From Pedobacter sp. PF22-3 (GTDB lineage Bacteria; Bacteroidota; Bacteroidia; Sphingobacteriales; Sphingobacteriaceae): a DNA stretch of 64,000 nucleotides. A program made the position numbers and the translations under genes. How positions within the stretch are numbered: position 1 is the first letter of the stretch; the number at the start of each line of letters is the position of its first letter. The notes under the pieces were generated by a model that was not told the DNA's origin, searched no databases, and saw only the letters and a program-made list of their open reading frames with translations. Below are positions 52,160 to 63,816 of this stretch, in pieces. The stretch lies in NCBI RefSeq assembly GCF_026239555.1, contig NZ_JAPIVP010000004.1:248001-312000 (forward strand), in the 5' to 3' direction.

Positions 52160-53458
52160 TTATTTTGCATCTGGAAATTTCACTCCTCTATATTGCGTGG
52201 CATCAATAGTTGGAATAGTAGAACCATATTTTGCATTAATGGCATCAATAAATACATTGGCAATTACCGCATTTCCTCTTGGCGTTAAATGAATCCCATC
52301 TAAAGAGAAGGCTCCGCCGGAAATAAATGCGGCATTGATGCCAATACCTTGTACCATTATACCAGCTTTTACCTGATTAAAATAAGCATATGTATCTGCT
52401 ATCGCTAAACCTTTACTGGTTGCGATAGATTTAATGCTGCTGTTATAACTATTTACATAATCTTTTACCTTAATCACCTCATCTTTATCCAGTACCCAGT
52501 TATTTGCGATTGGATTTAACGGATGTAAACCATAAGGAATAGTACCCTGACCAAATAAACCAGCGGATTGAAAAGGTAAACGGATTAAATCTTCATCAGT
52601 GGCTACCCTTACCGAACCTGTACCTGTTTGAATAAATACGGCCTGAGCGGCAGGATTAGCGGCCCTTGCAGCAGCAAGTAGCAGCGAAGGCTTAACCGTA
52701 TTAAAATAAGGAACAGCCGTTACATCAGGAATGGTAGCCACAATACCTTTCTGACCACCAGCGGTTAAAGCATTTAACAAATTAGCATACAATGATGAAA
52801 AGGTTACTTTATCAGTTAATACTGTAGTTGGATCACCGGTAACAGTTACGGCACCATTCAAAGCATAACCCAATACATCGTTATTTCCCAACCAGATGGA
52901 GAAAAAAGTGTGGTTTCTTCCCTGGATATATTGAAAATAATTGGTTTTGCCTACTTGCGCATCAGTTAATAAACGCTCGAAAAAAGGATTGGCGGCACTA
53001 AAAGTAAGTGTTGGATCGAAGGATAAATCGACACGCATACCAGGAATCCCTAAATTTTGAATTTCGCCTGAATACTTAAATAAACGACTATTGGTTGGTG
53101 TATCTCTCCAGCCATTACCTGCTACAGGAGTTAAAGTTGGGGTGCCATTTACTAAAGCTGTAAGTGAAATATATCCCGAACCATTAGCTTGTGCGTCAGT
53201 AAAAAACGGAGAAGTAAAAGCTCCTCCCCCTACTGAAGTCATCTTCGCTGCAATTAAGTTTGGATAAGCAACTTTTTGTCCTTCCAAATATAAGCCACCG
53301 TCGGCATATCCTGAGGTTAAAGAGTTACCTATAGCAATGTACTTGCTGAAATTTGCTTGTCCTGCTGAGGTACCTGCGGGAGTTTCAATTTCTGGTTTGC
53401 AGGCCGCGGTAAAAAGAATGGCAGCAGCAACGAAACTATTTAATATATATTTTTTCAT
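52160..53458 (-). CDS. SGNH/GDSL hydrolase-family lipoprotein
   Basis: The 432-residue lipoprotein has Cys20 (ILFTAACKPE). The SGNH esterase motifs are block I AIGNSLTSGYADG (Ser nucleophile, in place of GDS), block III WLGNNDVLGYA and block V DGIHLTPRGNAVIA with the Asp-x-x-His pair. It is 13 bp downstream of the FadL-type porin gene, so the pair is an operon: an outer-membrane channel for hydrophobic compounds and an envelope esterase that could supply or process them (inference). Confidence 0.88.
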   Translation of the reverse strand: MKKYILNSFVAAAILFTAACKPEIETPAGTSAGQANFSKYIAIGNSLTSGYADGGLYLEGQKVAYPNLIAAKMTSVGGGAFTSPFFTDAQANGSGYISLTALVNGTPTLTPVAGNGWRDTPTNSRLFKYSGEIQNLGIPGMRVDLSFDPTLTFSAANPFFERLLTDAQVGKTNYFQYIQGRNHTFFSIWLGNNDVLGYALNGAVTVTGDPTTVLTDKVTFSSLYANLLNALTAGGQKGIVATIPDVTAVPYFNTVKPSLLLAAARAANPAAQAVFIQTGTGSVRVATDEDLIRLPFQSAGLFGQGTIPYGLHPLNPIANNWVLDKDEVIKVKDYVNSYNSSIKSIATSKGLAIADTYAYFNQVKAGIMVQGIGINAAFISGGAFSLDGIHLTPRGNAVIANVFIDAINAKYGSTIPTIDATQYRGVKFPDAK

Positions 53459-53470
53459 TTGTAATTTCTC

Positions 53471-54694
53471 CTACCATTTATAAGTTAACGAAATACCTGG
53501 TGCATAAACCAAAGTTTTAAAGGTACCATCCAGGCCGGTTTCTATATTCCGCTGTTTACGCGATTTAACATCCTCAAAAAAGAATGATGCATTTACTTCG
53601 AAATGACGGGTAGGCGTATAACCTAAGCCAGCACTTAAGATGTAACGATCAGCATCTGGTGCTTCTGGTGTTACATAACCGTCTTGAACCGGAGAAAAAG
53701 CATAACCAACCCCTGCCCTTAACGCAAGTTTTTCTGAAGCCTGGTGATTAATTCCCAACTTAAATGAAGAACCATCGCGATAGTTACGGGCAGATTTTGT
53801 ATCGGCCAATGCCGGAGTATTGGTTGCATAATCAAATGATAAATCCTGGTAAATATGCCATTGTACCCAACTGGCATCAAACGCTAATGTAGTGCTTTGT
53901 GATAACGGAATGCCTATACCCAAGCTTGTTGTTGAAGGTAAGGGTAACTCTGCGTTAAAGGTATTTCCTGCAGGGAATGATGACCTCAGTGAATTTGGCA
54001 CATCAAACTCGGCAGTACCATTGTCTAATTTCGTAATTACCTTCGATTTGTGAACTAATGCAAATGAAATATTGCTTAAGGTTTTAATGTATAAACCTGC
54101 ATTCCATCCATAACCTTTTCCAGTTCCTTCTAAGGTAGCATGGCCAGAGCGGCCGTCGGGATAGTTTACCGGCAATGCCCTTTGAAGGTTTACCTCTCCA
54201 TGATTGTATACAAAACCAGCACCAATACCAATACGATCGGTAATTTTTATACTTAAAGTGGGCTGGAAATAAATGGCTTTTAAATTTAATGAGGTTAGTG
54301 CATATCTGCCAGACCAGTCATTTCCCCAATCAACTAAACCACCAAATGGGGTATAAACACCTAAACCCAACTTCCATTTATTCGATTTAGGTCCCCAAAC
54401 AGCATAAAATTCGAAAGGAGGAGCAATTTTGTTCTTCACATTCTCCGTAACATTTGAACCTGTTTGTTTAAAGGCTGATTTAAATAATAATGGGTTTACT
54501 CCTGCTGAAACTGAGTTTTTCTCTAAGAAAGTTACTGCACCTGGATTATAAAATACAGAAGCTTCATCTAAAGCCAGTGCAGAACCCGCACCAGCCATAC
54601 CAATTTGCTTCTGACCTTGTAAATTAACCTGGAAACCCTGCCCCAAAACCCAAAGTGGGGCAGAAAGTAATGCGCTCAATAAAATTTTTTTCAT
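53471..54694 (-). CDS. OmpP1/FadL-family outer membrane transporter
   Basis: The 407-residue protein has a signal peptide (LLSALLSAPLWVLGQG). The mature N-terminus FQVNLQGQKQIGMAGAGSALALDEASVFYNPGA is the FadL hatch region, followed by alternating beta strands to the terminal aromatic residue (SLTYKW). FadL proteins let long-chain fatty acids or aromatic hydrocarbons cross the outer membrane. It is the first gene of the two-gene unit with the SGNH hydrolase. Confidence 0.9.
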   Translation of the reverse strand: MKKILLSALLSAPLWVLGQGFQVNLQGQKQIGMAGAGSALALDEASVFYNPGAVTFLEKNSVSAGVNPLLFKSAFKQTGSNVTENVKNKIAPPFEFYAVWGPKSNKWKLGLGVYTPFGGLVDWGNDWSGRYALTSLNLKAIYFQPTLSIKITDRIGIGAGFVYNHGEVNLQRALPVNYPDGRSGHATLEGTGKGYGWNAGLYIKTLSNISFALVHKSKVITKLDNGTAEFDVPNSLRSSFPAGNTFNAELPLPSTTSLGIGIPLSQSTTLAFDASWVQWHIYQDLSFDYATNTPALADTKSARNYRDGSSFKLGINHQASEKLALRAGVGYAFSPVQDGYVTPEAPDADRYILSAGLGYTPTRHFEVNASFFFEDVKSRKQRNIETGLDGTFKTLVYAPGISLTYKW

Positions 54695-54712
54695 TTATAA
54701 ATGGTTATATCA

Positions 54713-54744
54713 CAAATATATACTATGCCAACATAACAAACAAA
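54713..54744 (-). promoter_or_regulatory. Promoter of the FadL-hydrolase operon
   Basis: Minus strand TTTG at 54744-54741, 20-bp spacer, TATATTTG at 54720-54713, then 18 bp to the ATG at 54694. Full match to the Bacteroidota pattern. Confidence 0.55.
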
Positions 54745-54772
54745 CTTTTGTTCGTAAGAATTTTTATGCGTT

Positions 54773-55084
54773 TTAGGCTTGAGCAGTCGGTCCACCGAAG
54801 CCCATCGGAAAAGGTGGTTCCTCTTGAGTTTTAATACGACCGTTTACGGCTTCGAATTTTTGAATATTATCTTCTAATGCTGATAATAAACGTTTTGCGT
54901 GTTCCGGGGTTAAAATAATCCTCGACTTTACCTTTGCTTTTGGAATACCCGGCATTACGCGGATAAAATCCAATACAAATTCTGTGTTGGAATGGGTAAT
55001 AATAGCCAGGTTAGAAAAAATTCCTTCAGCAATTTCTTCTGATAATTCTATGTTTAATTGATTCTCGTTTTGTTGTTCTTCCAT
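54773..55084 (-). CDS. DUF3467-family protein
   Basis: This small 103-residue protein has NIELSEEIAEGIFSNLAIITHSNTEFVLDFIRVMPG and VKSRIILTPEHAKRLLSALEDNI, which match DUF3467, a family of unknown function found across Bacteroidota and others. The C-terminus is Pro/Gly-rich (EEPPFPMGFGGPTAQA). It is followed by the FadL unit and preceded by a terminator; it may be transcribed alone. Confidence 0.85.
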   Translation of the reverse strand: MEEQQNENQLNIELSEEIAEGIFSNLAIITHSNTEFVLDFIRVMPGIPKAKVKSRIILTPEHAKRLLSALEDNIQKFEAVNGRIKTQEEPPFPMGFGGPTAQA

Positions 55085-55097
55085 AATGGTTCAAAAA

Positions 55098-55127
55098 TAA
55101 AAAATTCCGCTGCTTAATGGCGGAATT
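55098..55127 (-). terminator. Terminator of the 80-residue protein gene
   Basis: Minus-strand AATTCCGCCATTAAGCAGCG with GAATTTTTTA. Confidence 0.75.
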
Positions 55128-55159
55128 GAGAATATAATATTAGTACTTAATTAAATATT

Positions 55160-55402
55160 CTATTTTATCATAAAATTTACAATCCCTATCACTGATCCAA
55201 TAATAGCAAAAAATTGAATTAATCCTACTACACATATTGTTTTTTGCATATTGGCTATATCTTCTTTGGTAGCTAAGATCTCATGTTTATTATCAAATTC
55301 AGATTTAACCCCGGCTTTAACAAAAGAAACCAACTGCTCTGCTTCTTGTTCGCCTAGTTTAGCTTTTAAGATCAGAAAAAGTTGAATTTCTGTAACACTC
55401 AT
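55160..55402 (-). CDS. Small membrane protein, coiled coil plus C-terminal helix
   Basis: In this 80-residue protein, residues 1-52 are helical and charged (LILKAKLGEQEAEQLVSFVK, HEILATKEDIANMQK) and residues 55-78 form one membrane segment (ICVVGLIQFFAIIGSVIGIVNFMI). This layout resembles DUF1640/coiled-coil-type small proteins, but I cannot name the family. It lies between rpoC and the DUF3467 gene with terminators on both sides. Confidence 0.65.
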   Translation of the reverse strand: MSVTEIQLFLILKAKLGEQEAEQLVSFVKAGVKSEFDNKHEILATKEDIANMQKTICVVGLIQFFAIIGSVIGIVNFMIK

Positions 55403-55445
55403 GGTTTATTTTTAATTTATTAAAGTTACAAAATCTATTCCAAAC

Positions 55446-55476
55446 AAAAAACTCCCTCGGTTTGAGGGAGTTTTTA
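55446..55476 (-). terminator. Terminator of the rpoB-rpoC operon
   Basis: Minus-strand AAAAACTCCCTCAAACCGAG then GGAGTTTTTTG, 18 bp after the rpoC stop. Confidence 0.88.
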
Positions 55477-55493
55477 AAAAAATATCAAAAATA

Positions 55494-58400
55494 TTAAGCT
55501 TCTACTTCTTCTTGTTTCGAAGCTAATAATTTATCGTATTCTTCTTGAGAACCTACAATGATACGTTCGTAACCACGTACACCAGTACCTGAAGGAATTA
55601 AGTGACCAACGATCACATTTTCTTTCAAGCCTAACATATTATCGCGTTTACCTGCAATCGCTGCCTCATTTAATACTTTCGTAGTTTCCTGGAACGAAGC
55701 CGCAGAAATGAACGATTTAGTACCCAATGATGCACGTGTAATACCTTGTAAGATAGAACTTGCAGTTGCCGGTCTTGCATCTCTTACCGTGATCTGTTTT
55801 AAATCTTTACGTTTCAATTGAGAATTTTCGTCTCTTAATCTACGTAATGAAACAATCTGACCTGGTTTGAAATCTGTAGAATCACCTGCATCTTCAACCA
55901 CTTTCTTGTCGTACATCGCATCGTTCTCGTCAGCAAAATCCCAACGGTCAACAGCATTGTTTTCTAAGAAAATAGTATCACCCGGATCTTCAATGTGAAC
56001 TTTTTGCATCATCTGGTGAACAATTACCTCGAAGTGCTTATCGTTAATTTTCACACCTTGCAAACGGTAAACCTCTTGAATACCATTTACCAGGTATTCC
56101 TGAACCGCTGCAGGGCCTTTAATTGATAAGATATCAGCAGGAGAAATTGAACCATCAGATAATGGCATACCAGCTTTCACAAAGTCGTTATCCTGTACAA
56201 GGATGTGTTTCGACAATGGAACAAGGTATTTTTTAACTTCACCATCTTTAGATTCGATTGTGATTTCACGGTTACCACGTTTAACACCACCTAAAGTTAC
56301 CACACCATCAATCTCAGTTACTACAGCTGGGTTAGATGGGTTACGTGCTTCAAATAATTCTGTTACACGAGGTAAACCACCCGTAATATCTCGGGTTTTA
56401 CCAGTTGCACGAGGAATCTTAGCGATAATCTGACCAGTTTGGATAGCCTCACCTTCATCAACTGAAACGTGGGCACCTACTGGAATGTTATAACCTTTAA
56501 TGAATTCACCTTTCTTATCAACAATCTGAACTGAAGGGTTTTTGGTTTTATCACGTGTATCGATAATTACTTTTTCACGGTGACCAGTTTGCTCATCTGA
56601 TTCTTCACGGAAGGTTACACCTTCAATAATGGCATCAAATTGTGCTTTACCAGCAAATTCTGATAAAATAACCGCGTTGTACGGATCCCACGAACAAATC
56701 TTATCACCTTTTGAAAGTTTATCACCTTCTTTTACGAACAAGAATGCACCGTAAGGAATGTTGTTGGTTACAATAACACGTCCGGTTCCTGGCTCAACAA
56801 TTCTAAACTCACCTGAACGGCCTAATACAACCTGTACAGTACCATCTTCTGTTTGTGTATCAACAGTACGGATATTTTCGAATTCGATTACACCATCAAA
56901 CTTAGCTACGATGTTAGATTCTGCAGCAATGTTTGATGCAGTACCACCCACGTGGAAAGTACGAAGTGTTAACTGTGTACCCGGCTCACCGATTGACTGT
57001 GCTGCAATTACACCAACTGCCTCACCTCTTTGAACACGTTTACCAGATGCTAAGTTACGGCCATAACATAATGCACAAACACCACGTTTAGATTCGCAAG
57101 TTAATACTGAACGGATCTCGATACCCTCTAGTGGAGATTCTTCGATCAATTTAGCTACATCTTCGTTAATATCTTCACCCGCACCTACTAATAATGTATT
57201 ATCCAAAGGATTGTACACATCATGTAATGAAGTACGGCCTAAAATCCTGTCGTATAATGGCTCAACGATATCTTCCTGATCTTTTAAAGCGGTAGTATAC
57301 ATACCTCTTAAAGTACCACAATCGTTATCGTTAACAATCATATCCTGTGCCACATCATGTAAACGACGGGTTAAGTAACCCGCATCCGCCGTTTTTAACG
57401 CCGTATCCGCCAAACCTTTACGCGCACCGTGAGTAGAGATAAAGTACTCTAATACCGATAAACCTTCTTTAAAGTTTGATAAGATCGGGTTTTCGATGAT
57501 ATCACCGCCTGAACCTGATTTTTGAGGTTTCGCCATCAAACCACGCATTCCGCAAAGCTGACGAATCTGCTCTTTAGATCCACGTGCACCTGAATCAAGC
57601 ATCATGTAAACTGAGTTAAAACCTTGGTTATCTGACGATAACTGGGTCATAACGAAAGTAGTTAACCTGTTGTTGATACGGGTCCAGATATCGATAATCT
57701 GGTTGTAACGCTCGTTGTTGGTAATGAAACCCATGTTATAGTTGTTTCTTACCTCTTCAACCTCAGCTGCTGCCTGTTCTAATAAAGTATGTTTCTCTAC
57801 CGGAATGTTTACGTCTTGTAAGTTGAACGATAAACCTCCCTGGAATGCCATTTTGAAACCTAATTCTTTGATATCATCTAAGAATTGAGAAGCACGGGCC
57901 ATACCAGTCATTTTCACTACTTCACCAATAATATCTCTTAAAGATTTTTTGGTTAATAATTCATTGATATAACCAACTTCTTCCGGAACCATTTGGTTGA
58001 ACAATACCCTACCTACAGTAGTTTCAGTCAATTTATTAACGATAGAACCGTCAGCTTGTTTAACATTTACCCTTACTTTGATAAATGCGTGCAAGTCTAA
58101 TTCTTTCTCGTTATAAGCAATAATAACTTCTTCTGGAGAATAGAAAGCAGAATCTTGTCCTTTAACTACTCTAGTTTCATCTGTTCTACGGCCTTTAGTA
58201 ATATAATAAAGACCCAAAACCATATCCTGAGAAGGTACAGTAATCGGTGTACCATTTGCAGGGTTTAAGATGTTGTGTGCAGCCAACATTAATACCTGGG
58301 CTTCCAAAATTGCTGCGTTACCTAACGGTAAGTGCACAGCCATCTGGTCACCATCAAAATCGGCGTTGAATGCAGTACAAACTAATGGGTGTAACTGGAT

Positions 58401-59780
58401 CGCTTTTCCTTCAATTAATTTTGGCTGGAAAGCCTGAATACCTAGTCTGTGTAACGTAGGTGCACGGTTTAATAATACCGGGTGACCTTTTAATACATTT
58501 TCTAAAATATCCCAAACTAATGGATCTTTTCTATCAACGATTTTCTTAGCAGATTTAACTGTTTTTACCACACCACGCTCAATCATCTTACGGATAATGA
58601 ATGGTTTGTAAAGCTCAGCAGCCATATCTTTAGGAATACCGCACTCGTGTAATTTAAGGCTAGGCCCTACAACAATTACCGAACGAGCTGAATAATCCAC
58701 ACGTTTACCTAATAAGTTCTGACGGAAACGACCTTGTTTACCTTTCAGGATATCTGAAAGTGATTTCAAAGCACGGTTACCTTCAGTTTTTACTGCGTTA
58801 ACTTTACGTGAGTTATCGAATAACGAATCCACAGCTTCCTGCAACATACGTTTTTCGTTACGTAAAATTACCTCTGGCGCTTTAATCTCGATCAAACGTT
58901 TTAAACGGTTGTTACGGATAATTACACGACGGTATAAATCATTTAAATCTGAAGTAGCAAAACGGCCACCTTCTAATGGAACCAACGGACGTAATTCTGG
59001 TGGAATAACCGGAACGATTTTAACAATCATCCATTCAGGACGATTCTCGATACGGGTATTGGCACCACGGAAAGCTTCAACAACCTGAAGACGTTTTAAA
59101 GCCTCATTTTTACGTTGTTGAGAAGTTTCGTTAGCTGCTTGGTGACGTAAATCGTAAGATAAAGTATCTAAATCAATACGTTTTAATAAATCTTCTAATG
59201 CTTCAGCACCCATTTTGGCGATGAATTTATTAGGATCTTTATCGTCTAAGTATTGGTTTTCTTTAGGTAATTTATCTAAGATATCTAAATATTCTTCTTC
59301 AGTTAAGAAGTCCATGTAGTTGATACCTTCATCGGCCATTAAGCCTGATTGAATAACTACATAACGCTCGTAATAGATAATTAAATCTAATTTTTTAGTA
59401 GGTAAACCTAATAAATAACCGATTTTGTTTGGTAATGAACGGAAATACCAGATGTGTGCAACAGGAACCACCAAAGCGATGTGCCCCATACGCTCACGAC
59501 GTACTTTCTTTTCTGTTACTTCAACACCACAACGATCACAAACAATACCCTTGTAACGGATACGTTTGTATTTACCGCAATGACATTCGTAATCTTTTAC
59601 CGGACCAAAAATACGCTCACAGAACAAACCATCACGCTCAGGTTTGTAAGTACGGTAGTTAATGGTTTCTGGTTTCAACACCTCACCGCTTGAACGTTCC
59701 AAAATAATTTCCGGAGACGATAAGCTAATCGTGATTGATGTGAAATTGCTTTTTAATTTATTATCCTTTTTGTAAGACAT
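55494..59780 (-). CDS. rpoC: RNA polymerase subunit beta'
   Basis: The 1428-residue subunit has an N-terminal zinc site [20 protein letters not shown], the clamp, [15 protein letters not shown] with the three catalytic Asp, the bridge-helix region [19 protein letters not shown], a second zinc site ([15 protein letters not shown]), and the C-terminal [21 protein letters not shown]. It lies 75 bp downstream of rpoB with a word palindrome between. The length is close to E. coli RpoC (1407). Confidence 0.97.
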   Translation of the reverse strand: MSYKKDNKLKSNFTSITISLSSPEIILERSSGEVLKPETINYRTYKPERDGLFCERIFGPVKDYECHCGKYKRIRYKGIVCDRCGVEVTEKKVRRERMGHIALVVPVAHIWYFRSLPNKIGYLLGLPTKKLDLIIYYERYVVIQSGLMADEGINYMDFLTEEEYLDILDKLPKENQYLDDKDPNKFIAKMGAEALEDLLKRIDLDTLSYDLRHQAANETSQQRKNEALKRLQVVEAFRGANTRIENRPEWMIVKIVPVIPPELRPLVPLEGGRFATSDLNDLYRRVIIRNNRLKRLIEIKAPEVILRNEKRMLQEAVDSLFDNSRKVNAVKTEGNRALKSLSDILKGKQGRFRQNLLGKRVDYSARSVIVVGPSLKLHECGIPKDMAAELYKPFIIRKMIERGVVKTVKSAKKIVDRKDPLVWDILENVLKGHPVLLNRAPTLHRLGIQAFQPKLIEGKAIQLHPLVCTAFNADFDGDQMAVHLPLGNAAILEAQVLMLAAHNILNPANGTPITVPSQDMVLGLYYITKGRRTDETRVVKGQDSAFYSPEEVIIAYNEKELDLHAFIKVRVNVKQADGSIVNKLTETTVGRVLFNQMVPEEVGYINELLTKKSLRDIIGEVVKMTGMARASQFLDDIKELGFKMAFQGGLSFNLQDVNIPVEKHTLLEQAAAEVEEVRNNYNMGFITNNERYNQIIDIWTRINNRLTTFVMTQLSSDNQGFNSVYMMLDSGARGSKEQIRQLCGMRGLMAKPQKSGSGGDIIENPILSNFKEGLSVLEYFISTHGARKGLADTALKTADAGYLTRRLHDVAQDMIVNDNDCGTLRGMYTTALKDQEDIVEPLYDRILGRTSLHDVYNPLDNTLLVGAGEDINEDVAKLIEESPLEGIEIRSVLTCESKRGVCALCYGRNLASGKRVQRGEAVGVIAAQSIGEPGTQLTLRTFHVGGTASNIAAESNIVAKFDGVIEFENIRTVDTQTEDGTVQVVLGRSGEFRIVEPGTGRVIVTNNIPYGAFLFVKEGDKLSKGDKICSWDPYNAVILSEFAGKAQFDAIIEGVTFREESDEQTGHREKVIIDTRDKTKNPSVQIVDKKGEFIKGYNIPVGAHVSVDEGEAIQTGQIIAKIPRATGKTRDITGGLPRVTELFEARNPSNPAVVTEIDGVVTLGGVKRGNREITIESKDGEVKKYLVPLSKHILVQDNDFVKAGMPLSDGSISPADILSIKGPAAVQEYLVNGIQEVYRLQGVKINDKHFEVIVHQMMQKVHIEDPGDTIFLENNAVDRWDFADENDAMYDKKVVEDAGDSTDFKPGQIVSLRRLRDENSQLKRKDLKQITVRDARPATASSILQGITRASLGTKSFISAASFQETTKVLNEAAIAGKRDNMLGLKENVIVGHLIPSGTGVRGYERIIVGSQEEYDKLLASKQEEVEA

Positions 59781-59795
59781 ACTTATGTAAGGTTA

Positions 59796-59853
59796 AAGCG
59801 GAAAGCTTAAAGACCAAAGCTGCTTTTAGCTTTAGTCTTTAGTCTTTCAGCTT
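59796..59853. repeat. AAGACTAAAG word palindrome between rpoB and rpoC
   Basis: Left arm AAGCGGAAAGCTTAAAGACC then AAAGC; right arm is its near reverse complement (GCTTTAGTCTTTAGTCTTTC then AGCTT), four mismatches in 25, loop TGCTTTTA. It fills the rpoB-rpoC spacer. Confidence 0.65.
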
Positions 59854-59855
59854 AA

Positions 59856-62800
59856 TTAATCTAATGTAATATCTAAACCTAATCCACGTAACTCATGTAC
59901 CAATACGTTGAACGATTCTGGTACACCTGGTGTTGGTAGGTTTTCACCTTTAACGATGGCTTCGTAAGTTTTAGCTCTTCCGATTACATCATCCGACTTA
60001 ACGGTTAAGATCTCCTGAAGAATATTAGCTGCACCGAATGCCTCTAATGCCCAAACCTCCATCTCACCAAAACGCTGACCACCGAACTGGGCTTTACCAC
60101 CCAATGGTTGTTGTGTAATTAATGAGTATGGTCCGATTGAACGGGCGTGCATCTTATCATCAACCATGTGACCTAATTTCAACATGTAGATAATACCTAC
60201 AGTGGTAGTCTGATCGAAACGCTCACCTGTTAAACCATTGTATAAGTAGGTTTTTCCTGAAGCAGGGACTCCTGCTTTAGCGATCCATTCTTCCACCTCA
60301 TCATGCGTAGCACCATCAAAAATCGGAGTAGCAAATTTAACACCCAATTCTTTACCGGCCCATGCCAATACGGTTTCGTAGATCTGACCAAGGTTCATAC
60401 GTGAAGGTACACCCAGTGGGTTCAACACGATATCAACCGGGCTACCATCAGCTAAGAAAGGCATATCTTCATCACGTACAATACGTGCAACAATACCTTT
60501 GTTACCGTGGCGACCTGCCATTTTATCACCTACTTTTAATTTACGTTTTTTAGCCACATAAACTTTTGCCATCTGTACGATTCCTGAAGGAAGCTCATCA
60601 CCTACACTGATCGCGAATTTATCACGTTTGTAAGCACCAAGTTCTTCGTTAACACGGATACCGTAGTTGTGAAGCAACATTTTAATCAGCTCGTTTTTAT
60701 CATCATCAGTAGTCCATTTGTTAGGGCTAATGTGGTTATAATCAAGCTCTGCTAAAATTTTCTGAGTAAACTTAGCGCCTTTAGCAACCAATAATTCTTT
60801 GTAAATGTTAAATACACCCTGAGATGTCTTTCCGTTTACGATCGTGAATAATTTGTCAACTAATTCTGCTTTTAATTTCTCAGTGATATTGTTATATCCT
60901 TTGTCTAATTTCTCAATTGCCGATTTCTCTTCAGCTTTTGTAGTTTTCTTAGCACGGCTGAATAATTTAGTATCAATTACCACACCCTGGATTGAAGGAG
61001 GAGTTTTTAAAGACGCATCTTTAACATCACCTGCTTTATCACCAAAAATTGCACGTAGTAATTTCTCTTCCGGTGAAGGATCAGATTCTCCTTTTGGAGT
61101 GATCTTACCAATTAAAATATCACCTTCTTTTACATCAGCACCAATACGGATAATACCGTTTTCATCAAGGTCTTTAGTAGCCTCTTCAGAAACGTTCGGG
61201 ATATCTGGTGTTAATTCCTCTTCTCCACGTTTAGTATCACGTACTTCTAATTCAAACTCTTCAATATGCAATGAAGTGAAAACGTCATCACGAACAATAC
61301 GCTCGTTGATTACAATCGCATCCTCAAAGTTGAAACCTTGCCAAGGCATGAACGCAACTTTTAAGTTTCTACCTAATGCCAATTCGCCATTTTCAGTTGC
61401 ATAACCTTCGCAAAGTACTTGTCCTTTAGTAACTTTCTGACCTTTCTTAACGATTGGTTTTAAGTTGATACAAGTATTCTGGTTGGTTTTTTTGAATTTA
61501 ATTAAACGGTAAGTTTTGCTATCACCTTCAAATGAAACCAAACGATCATCTTCGTTACGCTCATATTTAATGGTGATTTCATTAGCATCAACATACTCTA
61601 CAACACCGTCACCTTCTGCGTTGATCAAAGTTCTTGAGTCACGTGCCACGCGACCTTCCAAACCTGTACCAACAATTGGTGCTTCAGGACGTAACAATGG
61701 TACGGCCTGGCGTTGCATGTTCGATCCCATCAAAGCCCTGTTCGCATCATCATGTTCCAAGAACGGAATTAACGAAGCAGCAATTGAAGTAATCTGGTTA
61801 GGTGCAACGTCCATCAAGTCTAATTTCTCAGGCTCAATAATCGGGAAGTCACCCTCGTAACGTGCTTTAACACGTGGCGTGGTAAAGTTACCTTTATCAT
61901 CATACTCTGCATTTGCCTGAGCGATGGTTTTACCATCTTCATCTTCTGCAGATAAATAAATAACGTCTGAATCTACAACTACTTTACCATCTTCAACACG
62001 TTTGTATGGTGTTTCAATGAAACCTAAATTATTGATTTTTGCATGCACACAAAGTGATGAAATCAAACCAATGTTTGGTCCCTCTGGAGTTTCAATAGTA
62101 CATAAACGACCATAGTGAGTATAGTGAACGTCACGTACCTCGAAACCGGCACGCTCACGCGATAAACCACCTGGACCTAAAGCCGATAAACGGCGTTTGT
62201 GAGTGATCTCTGCTAATGGATTCGTTTGATCCATGAACTGAGATAACTGGTTAGTACCAAAGAAAGAGTTGATCACTGATGATAACGTACGGGCGTTAAT
62301 CAAATCAGTTGGGGTAAACACCTCGTTATCGCGAATATTCATACGCTCACGGATTGTTCTGGCCATACGGGCTAAACCAACACCAAATTGTGCGTACAAT
62401 TGCTCACCTACCGTACGTACACGACGGTTAGACAAGTGATCGATATCATCCACTTCCTCTTTTGAGTTGATCAACTTGATCAGGTATTTAACAATTGCAA
62501 TAATATCTGCTTTTGTTAAAACTTTAACCTCATCAGGGGTATTCATCTTCAATTTACGGTTAATGCGGTAGCGACCAACATCTCCTAAATCGTAACGTTT
62601 ATCTGAAAAGAATAAACGATCAATGATACCACGGGCTGTTTCCTCATCAGGTGGTTCTGCGTTACGCAAAGCACGATAGATGTTTTCTACAGCTTCTTTT
62701 TCTGAGTTAGAGGTATCCTTTTGTAATGTATTATATATAATGGTATAATCCGCCTGACTTGCGCCATCTTCTTTTGATAAGATGATGCTTTTTACGCCAG

Positions 62801-63659
62801 CTTCGATAACCATATCAATGTGTTCGTCTTCTAAAACGGTTTCTCTTTCAAGAATCACTTCATTACGGTCGATAGAAACTACCTCACCAGTATCTTCATC
62901 AACAAAATCTTCAACCCATTTTTTCAATACCCTTGCAGCCAGTTTACGACCGATGTATTTCTTTAAACCAGATTTACTAACTTTTACTTCGTCAGCAAGA
63001 TCAAAAAGTTCTAAGATATCTTTATCAGAATCGTAACCGATAGCACGTAATAAAGTGGTAACCGGGAATTTTTTCTTACGATCGATATATGCATACATCA
63101 CGTTATTAACGTCTGTAGCAAACTCGATCCATGAACCTTTGAAAGGAATTACACGGGCAGAATACAATTTGGTTCCATTAGTGTGACGGCTTTGGCCGAA
63201 GAACACGCCTGGAGAACGGTGTAATTGCGAAACGATAACACGTTCTGCACCGTTGATAACAAATGTACCTTTTGGTGTCATATACGGGATTGTACCTAAA
63301 TACACATCCTGGATAATGGTTTCAAAATCCTCATGTTCTACATCATTACAAGAAAGCTTAAGCTTTGCTTTTAATGGAACATTGTAGGTTAATCCACGCT
63401 CAATACACTCATGTATATCGTAACGTGGCGGATCAACAAAATAATCAAGAAACTCTAATACGAAGATATTTCTTGAATCTGTTATTGGAAAGTTTTCAGC
63501 AAACACTTTAAACAAACCTTCGCTAGAGCGATCGTCTGATGTGGTATCTATCTGGAAAAATTCTCTGAATGATTGCAATTGCACATCCAGAAAATCCGGA
63601 TAGTCTATAATGTGCTTACTTGTTGCAAAATTTACTCTTTGTTCGACTGTCTTTGCCAA
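59856..63659 (-). CDS. rpoB: RNA polymerase subunit beta
   Basis: The 1267-residue subunit has the rifampicin-binding region ([31 protein letters not shown]), the active-site Lys blocks ([36 protein letters not shown]), and the C-terminal [21 protein letters not shown]. The start [20 protein letters not shown] is typical of the Bacteroidota protein. The rpoB cluster order rplL-rpoB-rpoC is the usual one. No resistance-type substitution in the rifampicin region is obvious: Asp, His and Ser at the classical sites are normal. Confidence 0.97.
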   Translation of the reverse strand: MAKTVEQRVNFATSKHIIDYPDFLDVQLQSFREFFQIDTTSDDRSSEGLFKVFAENFPITDSRNIFVLEFLDYFVDPPRYDIHECIERGLTYNVPLKAKLKLSCNDVEHEDFETIIQDVYLGTIPYMTPKGTFVINGAERVIVSQLHRSPGVFFGQSRHTNGTKLYSARVIPFKGSWIEFATDVNNVMYAYIDRKKKFPVTTLLRAIGYDSDKDILELFDLADEVKVSKSGLKKYIGRKLAARVLKKWVEDFVDEDTGEVVSIDRNEVILERETVLEDEHIDMVIEAGVKSIILSKEDGASQADYTIIYNTLQKDTSNSEKEAVENIYRALRNAEPPDEETARGIIDRLFFSDKRYDLGDVGRYRINRKLKMNTPDEVKVLTKADIIAIVKYLIKLINSKEEVDDIDHLSNRRVRTVGEQLYAQFGVGLARMARTIRERMNIRDNEVFTPTDLINARTLSSVINSFFGTNQLSQFMDQTNPLAEITHKRRLSALGPGGLSRERAGFEVRDVHYTHYGRLCTIETPEGPNIGLISSLCVHAKINNLGFIETPYKRVEDGKVVVDSDVIYLSAEDEDGKTIAQANAEYDDKGNFTTPRVKARYEGDFPIIEPEKLDLMDVAPNQITSIAASLIPFLEHDDANRALMGSNMQRQAVPLLRPEAPIVGTGLEGRVARDSRTLINAEGDGVVEYVDANEITIKYERNEDDRLVSFEGDSKTYRLIKFKKTNQNTCINLKPIVKKGQKVTKGQVLCEGYATENGELALGRNLKVAFMPWQGFNFEDAIVINERIVRDDVFTSLHIEEFELEVRDTKRGEEELTPDIPNVSEEATKDLDENGIIRIGADVKEGDILIGKITPKGESDPSPEEKLLRAIFGDKAGDVKDASLKTPPSIQGVVIDTKLFSRAKKTTKAEEKSAIEKLDKGYNNITEKLKAELVDKLFTIVNGKTSQGVFNIYKELLVAKGAKFTQKILAELDYNHISPNKWTTDDDKNELIKMLLHNYGIRVNEELGAYKRDKFAISVGDELPSGIVQMAKVYVAKKRKLKVGDKMAGRHGNKGIVARIVRDEDMPFLADGSPVDIVLNPLGVPSRMNLGQIYETVLAWAGKELGVKFATPIFDGATHDEVEEWIAKAGVPASGKTYLYNGLTGERFDQTTTVGIIYMLKLGHMVDDKMHARSIGPYSLITQQPLGGKAQFGGQRFGEMEVWALEAFGAANILQEILTVKSDDVIGRAKTYEAIVKGENLPTPGVPESFNVLVHELRGLGLDITLD

Positions 63660-63758
63660 TGGACTAAAAGATTTTAGTTTAAGAATAAACTATTTGTTTG
63701 GTTCGAATTTCAAACAGGCTCATTAACCAAACAAAATGAGATGTTTATAAACAGGTAA

Positions 63759-63785
63759 AGACACCGACATTTTCAGTCGGTGTCT
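63759..63785 (-). terminator. Hairpin between rplL and rpoB
   Basis: Perfect 10-bp stem AGACACCGAC/GTCGGTGTCT with a 7-nt loop. On the minus strand it is followed by only TTTAC, so it may be a partial terminator (attenuator) or processing site rather than a full stop. Confidence 0.55.
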
Positions 63786-63816
63786 GATACATTTTTAGCT
63801 TAGCTAAGTTAAGTGA

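Noticed and set aside
62161..62292. Rifampicin-resistance signature in rpoB
   Set aside because: The region reads normally at the classical positions; nothing unusual.
56203..63036. Plus-strand frames inside rpoC and rpoB, up to 186 codons
   Set aside because: Opposite strand of highly conserved genes with strong codon bias; Ser/Thr/Pro-rich translations typical of antisense frames.
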